A stretch of 64,000 nt of DNA from Candidatus Howiella intestinavium (GTDB lineage Bacteria; Bacillota; Clostridia; Oscillospirales; Acutalibacteraceae): positions 1 through 64,000 of the forward strand of contig CAJFVX010000024.1 of NCBI GenBank assembly GCA_904420585.1. The letters run 5' to 3'. Positions 56,831-64,000 of the stretch are shown here, piece after piece. The translations under genes and the position numbers were made by a program. The notes beneath the pieces are model-generated. The model searched no databases, was not told the origin of the DNA, and saw only the letters and a program-made list of their open reading frames with translations. Every line of letters begins with the position of its first letter. The first letter of the stretch is position 1.

Positions 56831-58629
56831 TGATGGATAAGCCGGATGGCCGGACCGCCGCCTTTTCCTCCGGCCGCTATGGGCTGCTGCTGATTCTGCT
56901 GCTGCTCATAGCGGCAGCGGCCGCCTTTCTGCTCCAGCCTATGGGCGTATATACCCGTTCGGCCGGTACGCTGACCGAATGGGAATATACCGCCGGTTCG
57001 GGAGAAAAGGAGCTGGAAACCGCCGGAACCTGGGAGACGGCCGACGCCGCCCATCCGGTGCAGACGGCCGGGAAGGATTGTCTGATCCTTCGGAGAGAGC
57101 TGCCTCCTTCGTCCTGCGACGCCCTTTGGCTGCGGCTTTTTTACGGTTCGGTATCGGTGCGCCTGGATGGGGAAGAGGTGTACGACGGCCTGGTATTTGG
57201 CGGCCCCTTTGCCGCCTTGGGGTATATGGTTCCCATAGAGCCGGCCGACAGAACCCGGACTCTGGAAATAACCGTATACAGCCCCTTGGCCTTTTCCTTC
57301 CACGCCGGTGCCGCACAGGCGGATTCGCTGGCGGAAAAGGGGCGGATGGCCTATGCGGTGCAGTGGATATGGTGCGCTTTGAGCACCGCCCTTTCCTGTA
57401 TCATGTTTATTGTGGCCCGCCGGCGGCCTTCCGGCAGACGGAAGCTGTGCCTTGCGGCCGGCGCGCTGCTGTTGTGCGGTATCCTGTTTGCGGCGGCCCC
57501 ATTGGCCGGCTGGGGGATACTGCCTGCGGCCCTGGGCCTTCGTATAACCCTTTCCGGGCTGACCATGGCTGTTTGGATGGCGATAATGGCCGTGGCATTA
57601 AACCGGATGGAATGGAGTCCGGCGGCCGAAGTGTGGGCAGCGGCCCACTTTGTATACGCCATATGCCTGCTGTGCTGGCCATACACGGTGTTTTTCGACG
57701 CCGTGGCAAAGGCTGGGCTGCTTTTGCAGCTGGGCAGCGCCGTATTTATAACTGTGATGGCCCTGCTGGGAAAATTCCGGCTGGACACGATGGCCGCCGC
57801 GGCCGTAACCCTGCCGCTGGCGGCGGGACTGCTGTACTGGCTCTGCCTGTTCCTGCAGGCGGAGGCCGGCTTCATGTCCTTTTCCCCGGCTGCCCTGCTG
57901 GTGTTCTGTGCTTTCTGCTTTATCCTGTGGGTGCGGCGGATCCGCCGGACGCACAGGCAGCTGCCGGCACAAGATGAGAGTGTTATCCCGGCCGACCTGC
58001 CGGATACCCTGCTTTCGGACGGCTGGGAGACAGAGGCCGGCGCCCGCTTTTTTGCCCTGTTGGACGACCGGTGCGCCGGCCTGGGGCAGCACGCCCTACG
58101 GGTGGCCGACTATACCCGGCTGCTCTGCCGGCAGATGGGCATGGGACAGGAGCAGACGAAAGAAATTGCCGCCGCGGCCCTTTTCCACGACATCGGCAAG
58201 CTGGAAGTAAAGCGGGATACTTTGTACAAGACCGGGCGGCTGACCGCCGAGGAATTTGAGGAAATCCAGCGGCACACCCTGTACGGGTACCGTATGCTGG
58301 AGGGCGGCAGCCGGCCCTTTTCGCAGATGGCCGCCCGCGTAGCCTACGAGCATCACGAGCATGTGGACGGAAGCGGTTATATGGGCCTTGCGGGGGAGGA
58401 CATCAGCCTGCCGGCCCGGATTGTGGCGGTGGCCGATGTGTTCGACGCCCTGACTTCTCCCAGAGGCTATAAACAGGCCTGGAACTTTGAGCAGGCTTTT
58501 GCCTATGTCTGCGAGCAGGGGGGCGGCTACTTTGACAAAGAGGCCGTCCGGGCCTTTTGCAAGGCCCGCCCCCAGCTGCTGGAGGCCTACAGGCGGCATA
58601 AAAGGGAAGAAGACGGGAGTTCGGAGTAA
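56830..58629 (+). CDS. Membrane HD-GYP domain protein (putative c-di-GMP phosphodiesterase) with N-terminal extracellular sensor and multi-TM region
   Basis: ALFHDIGKLEV; YEHHEHVDGSGYMGLAGEDISLPARIVAVADVFDALTSPRGYK. Confidence 0.9.
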   Translation: MMDKPDGRTAAFSSGRYGLLLILLLLIAAAAAFLLQPMGVYTRSAGTLTEWEYTAGSGEKELETAGTWETADAAHPVQTAGKDCLILRRELPPSSCDALWLRLFYGSVSVRLDGEEVYDGLVFGGPFAALGYMVPIEPADRTRTLEITVYSPLAFSFHAGAAQADSLAEKGRMAYAVQWIWCALSTALSCIMFIVARRRPSGRRKLCLAAGALLLCGILFAAAPLAGWGILPAALGLRITLSGLTMAVWMAIMAVALNRMEWSPAAEVWAAAHFVYAICLLCWPYTVFFDAVAKAGLLLQLGSAVFITVMALLGKFRLDTMAAAAVTLPLAAGLLYWLCLFLQAEAGFMSFSPAALLVFCAFCFILWVRRIRRTHRQLPAQDESVIPADLPDTLLSDGWETEAGARFFALLDDRCAGLGQHALRVADYTRLLCRQMGMGQEQTKEIAAAALFHDIGKLEVKRDTLYKTGRLTAEEFEEIQRHTLYGYRMLEGGSRPFSQMAARVAYEHHEHVDGSGYMGLAGEDISLPARIVAVADVFDALTSPRGYKQAWNFEQAFAYVCEQGGGYFDKEAVRAFCKARPQLLEAYRRHKREEDGSSE

Positions 58630-58644
58630 GAAAAGAGGGAACTT

Positions 58645-60744
58645 GTGGATATTTTGGTGACGGGCAGGCTGGCATCCATAACCGGCCAGATAGGCGAAGC
58701 GCTGAAACGGCGGCACAAGGTGGTGTATGCGTCGGACGACCTGGTTTCCGACCGGCTGCCCAAGGGTATAACGCCCTTTTCCCTGGCGCCGGGCAGCCGG
58801 GAATTCGAGCGGATTTTCCATTCCTACCACTTTGACGTGGTTATCTTCTTTGCCCAGCCGGTCTTTGGCGGCGAGGAGTATTACGGGGAATACAAGGATT
58901 TGGAGAACTGCCTGCGCATCTGCGCCGACCGGGATGTGAACCGGTTTATCTATGTCCGCCCGGCCCTCCAGGGGGAGGGGCAGGCGCCGGAGCATGATTT
59001 GAACGTCCTGTTCGCTTCCTGCGATCTGCTCTGCGACTATTACCGCAGACGGCGGGGGATGTCCATCCTCGTCTGCCATACCCCCCTTCTCTATGGAATG
59101 GGAGAGAGCGCCTCCCTGCCGGGCGGGGCCCTGCGGCAGGCCAAGGACAGGGGTTCGGTGCAGTTCCGGGGCGGTGAGAAGGACCGGGTGGGCCTTTTGT
59201 ACCAAGCCGACCTGGGCGAGCTGCTGCTGCGGGTGGCTGAGGACTGGAACCCCGCTCTGACCGAGATGGAAGTGCCGGCCGGGGACGTCCTTTCCTTTCT
59301 GGAACTGGGCGCCCTTTTAAAAATGGAATACCCGGCCCTGCGGTTGTCTTACAAGCCGGCCGGCTACCGGACGGCCGAGGTGCTGACGGGCGAAGTACCC
59401 AAGCGGGAATACGATTGGGTGCCCGTTACCCAATTGACCGACCTGTTGCCCGGGCTTATCCGCGCCCTGGAGGGAGAGCAGGGACAGCGGGCCTCCTTCC
59501 TGCAAAAGTGCAGGGATTTTCTCAAACGGCACAAATTCATTGTCCGGCTGGTGGAACTGATTCTGGGGTTCCTGCTCATGGAGCTGCTCAACCGGGTTAC
59601 GGCCACCACCATCCAGTTTCAATATGTGGATTTCCGGCTGCTGTATATCGTCCTGCTGGGCACCCTCCACGGCATGAAAACAGGTCTGGCTGCAGCGGGT
59701 TTGGCCAGTATATCCCTGCTGGCCTCCATGATTGTCAACCAGCCCAACTGGTATGTCACGGCCTATGATATGGAGAACTGGCTGCCCTTTATCTTTTACT
59801 TTCTCATAGGCGGCGTCACGGGCTATGTCAAGGACCGGCTGCGCAACGACAACCGGTTTTTGTCCGAGGAAAAGGCCCTGCTGGAAGAGCGGTATGTGCT
59901 GCTCAACGAATTTTACATGAGCGCCCTGCAAAACAAAGACCAGTACAAAATGCAGATCATGTCCTATCGGGACAGCTTCGGCCGCCTGTTCGACATCACC
60001 CAGAACCTGGACAGCACCCTGGTGGACGAGGTCTTCAACGAGGCCCTGCATGCGCTGGAGGGCGTGCTGGACAATAAGTCGGTCTGCCTCTACAGCTGTG
60101 ATGAAAAATTGCTCTTCGGCCGTCTGGTGGCCTGTTCCCGGGAGATTCGCAGCACCACCGAAAAGTCGGTCAACCTGTCCAAGCTGGAGAAGATGACGGT
60201 TGATTTTGCAGACGGGGAGGTCTGGGTCAACCGGGAGCGGCTGCTGGGCTACCCCGAGTACGCCGTGCCCATCTACCGGGAGGGAAAACCCATCGCCCTT
60301 ATCTTCCTGTGGAAGGCCAGCTTCGAACAGCTGGCGGTCTACTATGAGAACCTGGTCAAAATCATATGCGGGCTGGTGAAAATGGCCCTGGTCCACGCCC
60401 TGGAATACACCGAGCAGACCGAGAAGGAAATCTATCTGGAGGGCACCCCCATCGTCCGCAACGAGTATTTCTCCCAGATTTTGCAGGTCAAGGAGGAGAT
60501 GGCCCAGGAGGGCACCTCCGAATACAGCCTGATCCAGTTCCATACCACGCCGGAAAACCGGAGCGAGGTGGCCGGGCGGATAGCCCAGGTCATCCGCTCC
60601 ACCGACATCCTGGGCATGGGTTCCGACGGGGAGCTGTATCTCTGCCTGTCCCAGACCAATCAGGACAGCCTGCCGGTGGTGCTGGAGCGGATAAAGGGGA
60701 CCCTTCTGCCCTTCCGGGAGATGCAGAAAGGGGAGGCCATATGA
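58645..60744 (+). CDS. pelD: PelD-like c-di-GMP receptor with N-terminal SDR/epimerase-like domain, TM, GAF-like and degenerate GGDEF (RSTD I-site, SDGEL)
   Basis: N-term MDILVTGRLASITGQIGEAL Rossmann-like; four-TM stretch; GAF-like region; RSTD-ILGMG-SDGEL aligns with RxxD-x5-GGDEF; followed by PelE/PelA/PelF-like genes. Confidence 0.82.
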   Translation: MDILVTGRLASITGQIGEALKRRHKVVYASDDLVSDRLPKGITPFSLAPGSREFERIFHSYHFDVVIFFAQPVFGGEEYYGEYKDLENCLRICADRDVNRFIYVRPALQGEGQAPEHDLNVLFASCDLLCDYYRRRRGMSILVCHTPLLYGMGESASLPGGALRQAKDRGSVQFRGGEKDRVGLLYQADLGELLLRVAEDWNPALTEMEVPAGDVLSFLELGALLKMEYPALRLSYKPAGYRTAEVLTGEVPKREYDWVPVTQLTDLLPGLIRALEGEQGQRASFLQKCRDFLKRHKFIVRLVELILGFLLMELLNRVTATTIQFQYVDFRLLYIVLLGTLHGMKTGLAAAGLASISLLASMIVNQPNWYVTAYDMENWLPFIFYFLIGGVTGYVKDRLRNDNRFLSEEKALLEERYVLLNEFYMSALQNKDQYKMQIMSYRDSFGRLFDITQNLDSTLVDEVFNEALHALEGVLDNKSVCLYSCDEKLLFGRLVACSREIRSTTEKSVNLSKLEKMTVDFADGEVWVNRERLLGYPEYAVPIYREGKPIALIFLWKASFEQLAVYYENLVKIICGLVKMALVHALEYTEQTEKEIYLEGTPIVRNEYFSQILQVKEEMAQEGTSEYSLIQFHTTPENRSEVAGRIAQVIRSTDILGMGSDGELYLCLSQTNQDSLPVVLERIKGTLLPFREMQKGEAI

Positions 60745-61658
60745 CTCTGCGCCTTATTATAATCCTGTATCTCATCCTCCATATCCTGCTCTGCATTCTC
60801 GTATATGTAGGCATCCGCACGCGGGTTTTAAAATTTTCCGAACAGCTTTTTCCCATCATCGCCATGGTGCCGGTGGCCGGCATGGCGGCGGCGGTGGCGG
60901 CCGAGATCATGTCCCGTTTCCGCAAAGGCGGCAAAAAGGAAATGAGCCTGGAGGAGCTGCACATGGCCGAGGACGTGCGGCTGCAGCGTTTGGAGGAGTC
61001 GGAAGGGGACAGCATGGTGGTGCCCCTGGAGGAAGCCCTTTCGGTCAACGACGCCAAGACCCGCCGGCAGCTTATGCTGGAAATCCTGCATCAGAATCCC
61101 GGCGCCTATGTGGAACTTCTCCAGCAGGCCCGCATGGACGACGACATCGAAGTGACCCACTACGCCTCCACGGCCATGATGGAGCTGCAGCGGGATTTTG
61201 AGATAAATCTGCAGCGGGCCGAGCAGGAATATGAAAAGCAGCCCGACCAGCCCGAAAAGCTGGACAGGTGCCTCTACTGCCTGCGAAAATACATCGACAG
61301 CGGGCTGATTGAGGAAAGTATATTGTTCGTCTACCGTACCCGGTACGCCGAACTGCTGCAGAAAAAGCTGGAGCAGGAGCCGGAGAATATGCAGGCCTGC
61401 CAGTACGCAGTGGACAATTACCTGGGCCTTTCCAACTACCGGGAGGCCAAGTTCCTGGCCGACCGGATGCAGAACCGGTGGCCCGACCGGGAGGAAAGCT
61501 GGCTTTCCACCCTGAAGGTCTGCCAGCAGATGAACGACGCCGAAGGCATCCGGCGGGTCCTGCGCAAGGTAAAGCGGGGAAATGTCTATCTGTCCCCGGC
61601 CGGCCGGGAGGCCATCGCATTCTGGGATACCGAGGAAAGGGGGAAGAATCATGAATAA
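60741..61658 (+). CDS. pelE: PelE-like TM/TPR protein
   Basis: Two N-terminal TMs then helical TPR-type repeats; position between pelD and pelA-like genes. Confidence 0.75.
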   Translation: MTLRLIIILYLILHILLCILVYVGIRTRVLKFSEQLFPIIAMVPVAGMAAAVAAEIMSRFRKGGKKEMSLEELHMAEDVRLQRLEESEGDSMVVPLEEALSVNDAKTRRQLMLEILHQNPGAYVELLQQARMDDDIEVTHYASTAMMELQRDFEINLQRAEQEYEKQPDQPEKLDRCLYCLRKYIDSGLIEESILFVYRTRYAELLQKKLEQEPENMQACQYAVDNYLGLSNYREAKFLADRMQNRWPDREESWLSTLKVCQQMNDAEGIRRVLRKVKRGNVYLSPAGREAIAFWDTEERGKNHE

Positions 61659-63498
61659 GGGCGTCTTTAAGAAATTTGTGATCACCTGCGTGACCATGGT
61701 GGTGCTGGCCGCCCTTTCGGTTGTGCTGCTTGCCGACTATATGGGCATCAGCTATTCGGTGGCCCCCTTCCAGCTGACCGACCTGCCCGAATCGGCCCTT
61801 TCCCAGAAGGAGGAGCGGGAAAATGCGGAGGCCTCCTGCCTGGTTCTGCGGGACAGTTCCCAGGAAAACAACGATATTTTCACCGGGCATGTGGAGGAAG
61901 TCCTCCAGCAAATGCGGGTGGGGTATGATATAACCGACCTGGCCGGCGAATCCGTGCCGGATTTTTCCGCCTACTCCACCTGTATCGTGGTCTTCCAGCA
62001 TCTGGACGTCATGGGCCAGTCCATTGTGGACATGTGCAACTGGGTGGAACAAAACGGCGGCCGGGTGCTCATCTTCTGTTCTTCGGACGCCTCCCCGGCC
62101 TACCGGTATCTGTGCCCCTATATCGGCGTGGAGGAGGGCGGCCGGGCCTATTCCTCGGTAAACGGCATGTACCTTTCGGACGATTTCATGATAGGCTCCG
62201 AGGGCTTCCAGTTCCACTGGGATGAGCCCATGTCCACGGCCATCAACATCCGGCTGAATGATGGGGCTAAGGTCTACGCCTGGTCGGACGATGAGAGCCG
62301 GCTGCCCCTGGTCTGGTCCAACGATGTGGGCAGCGGCCGGTTCGTGGTCATGAATATCGGCCTGAGCGAGAAGACCACCCGGGGCTTTACCTGCGCCTGC
62401 TACAGCCTGCTGGAGGATACCTGTGTCTATCCGGTTATCAACGCTTCCTCCTTTTTTCTGGACGACTTCCCCTCGCCGGTTCCCATGGGAGACGGCCAGT
62501 ATATCCGCCAGACCTACAACCGGGATATCTCCAGCTTTTATTCCAATGTCTGGTGGCCGGATATGCTCCAGTTCTGCGACGACTACGGGGTGAAATACAC
62601 CGGTGTGGTCATCGAAACCTACGAGGAGGAAGTGGACGGCTCCTTCCCGAGGCAGCAGGAGCTGGAACGGTTTGAGCATTTCGGCGCGCTGCTGCTGGGT
62701 CACGGCGGGGAAATCGGTCTGCACGGCTATAACCACCTGCCCCTCTGCTTTAACGGTTTTGATTTTAAGGGAGAGGTGGACTACGAAACCTGGAACCGAC
62801 GGGAGGACGTCATCACCGCCGTGCAGGAACTTATCGACTTCACCTCCATGCTTTTTCCGGAAAACCAGCCGTCGGTCTATGTGCCGCCCTCCAACATCCT
62901 CTCGGAAGAGGGCCGGGCGCTTCTCAAGGAGGAATTTCCCCAGATTAAAACCATCAGCAGCGTTTATCTTTATGTGGATGGCCAGATTGAATACACCCAG
63001 GAGTTTGAGGTGGCCGAGGACGGCATCGTGGAATTCCCCCGGGTCATATCCGGCGCCCTGCTGGACCAGTACATGTATTGGGCGGCCATCAACACCCTGA
63101 ATATGTACTATGTCAACTCCCACTTCATCCATCCCGACGACGTGCTGGACGAAGACCGGGGCGCGGCCCTGGGCTGGGAGCAGCTCCACGAGAACCTGGG
63201 GAATTACATGGACTGGCTGTACACCTCCGCCCCCAACATCCGCAACCTGGTGGCCAGCGATTCGGCCCGGGCGGTGCAGCGGTACGACGCCCTTTCGGTG
63301 GAACGGTCCGACGACGAGGATGGGATCCATCTGCGGCTGACCGGCTTCTGGGATGAGGCCTACCTGATGGTGCGCTGCAACAAGGGAAAGCCGGGCCAGG
63401 TGGCCGGCGGTACCATCGAGCACATCGCGGGGGATTATTACCTTTTGCGGGCCACCGAAGCCCAGGTGGACATTTCCATAGAGGGGGAGACGGCATGA
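61651..63498 (+). CDS. pelA: PelA-type polysaccharide deacetylase (DUF2194), no hydrolase domain
   Basis: N-terminal TM; SSFFLDDFPSPVP and GEIGLHGYNHLPL (D/HxxxH deacetylase motifs). Confidence 0.82.
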   Translation: MNKGVFKKFVITCVTMVVLAALSVVLLADYMGISYSVAPFQLTDLPESALSQKEERENAEASCLVLRDSSQENNDIFTGHVEEVLQQMRVGYDITDLAGESVPDFSAYSTCIVVFQHLDVMGQSIVDMCNWVEQNGGRVLIFCSSDASPAYRYLCPYIGVEEGGRAYSSVNGMYLSDDFMIGSEGFQFHWDEPMSTAINIRLNDGAKVYAWSDDESRLPLVWSNDVGSGRFVVMNIGLSEKTTRGFTCACYSLLEDTCVYPVINASSFFLDDFPSPVPMGDGQYIRQTYNRDISSFYSNVWWPDMLQFCDDYGVKYTGVVIETYEEEVDGSFPRQQELERFEHFGALLLGHGGEIGLHGYNHLPLCFNGFDFKGEVDYETWNRREDVITAVQELIDFTSMLFPENQPSVYVPPSNILSEEGRALLKEEFPQIKTISSVYLYVDGQIEYTQEFEVAEDGIVEFPRVISGALLDQYMYWAAINTLNMYYVNSHFIHPDDVLDEDRGAALGWEQLHENLGNYMDWLYTSAPNIRNLVASDSARAVQRYDALSVERSDDEDGIHLRLTGFWDEAYLMVRCNKGKPGQVAGGTIEHIAGDYYLLRATEAQVDISIEGETA

Positions 63499-64000
63499 GG
63501 GTCTGCATGGTTCTGGAGGGATGCTATCCTTACGTCCGCGGCGGTGTATCCACCTGGACCCACTCCCTCATCACCTCCAACCCCCAGCACGAATACGTCC
63601 TCTGGCTCATCGGAGCCAAGGCGGAGGACAGGGGGAACTTCAAGTATGAAATACCGAAGAACGTGGTGGAAATCCATGAAATCTTTCTGGACGACGCCCT
63701 GCGCCTGCGGGGCAGCGCCCGGGACCGGTTTCACTTTAACCGGCAGCAGACGGCGGCTTTAAAAGAGCTGATACTCTGCGGCCGGCCGGACTGGGAAACC
63801 CTTTTTGACCTGTATCATACAAAGCGGGTCAGCGCCCTGTCCTTTCTCATGAGCGAGGATTTTTTGAAAATCCTCATCGAGGTCTGTGAGGAAAAGTACC
63901 CTTACATCTCCTTTGCCGACTTTTTCCACAGCATCCGCTCCATGTTCCTGCCTATACTCTACCTGCTGGGGCAGGAGGCGCCCGAGGCGGATGTCTACCA
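63495..64000 (+). CDS. pelF: PelF-like glycosyltransferase (truncated by window end)
   Basis: MRVCMVLEGCYPYVRGGVSTWTHSLITSNPQHEYVLWLIGAK...; ATGA overlap with the upstream gene; open to the window edge. Confidence 0.88.
   Translation, partial: MRVCMVLEGCYPYVRGGVSTWTHSLITSNPQHEYVLWLIGAKAEDRGNFKYEIPKNVVEIHEIFLDDALRLRGSARDRFHFNRQQTAALKELILCGRPDWETLFDLYHTKRVSALSFLMSEDFLKILIEVCEEKYPYISFADFFHSIRSMFLPILYLLGQEAPEADVY

Noticed and set aside
61072-63423. 783-aa minus-strand ORF opposite PelE/PelA
   Set aside because: High-GC shadow ORF; the plus-strand genes have recognisable domains, RBSs and translational overlaps, and the antisense product has no recognisable domain
1-64000. CRISPR arrays, prophage or rRNA operons
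   Set aside because: No regularly spaced repeats, phage structural genes or rRNA sequence recognised

Overview
High-GC Firmicutes (Clostridia/Oscillospiraceae-like) chromosomal window. It is mostly core genes: methionine/SAM metabolism (metF, a B12 reactivation protein, activation-domain-less metH, metK under a SAM-I riboswitch), sporulation (spoIVB, spo0A, an M23/M50 pair resembling SpoIVFA/SpoIVFB), pyrB, a DAHP synthase, an FMN-riboswitch-controlled ribU, a ubiD-ubiA-ubiX-ABC transporter cluster, and a feoA-feoA-feoB iron operon with repeated palindromic operators. Accessory parts: (i) a decaying stretch at about 15.4-21.1 kb with two degenerate IS remnants, a frameshifted VWA gene and a 5'-truncated MATE gene; (ii) two tandem large secreted proteins that each end in a dockerin (a GH2 glycosidase and an SGNH hydrolase); (iii) a GHL10-like/amidase_3 fusion beside a stand-alone GHL10 lipoprotein; (iv) at the right edge, a c-di-GMP-wired Gram-positive Pel polysaccharide cluster. 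That cluster has a sigma-A promoter, an unidentified leader with a terminator, a c-di-GMP-I riboswitch with its own terminator, a coiled-coil protein, an HD-GYP protein, an SDR-PelD fusion with an RxxD I-site, PelE, a PelA deacetylase and PelF running off the window. All calls come from reading the sequence and the supplied ORFs; no database search was run.
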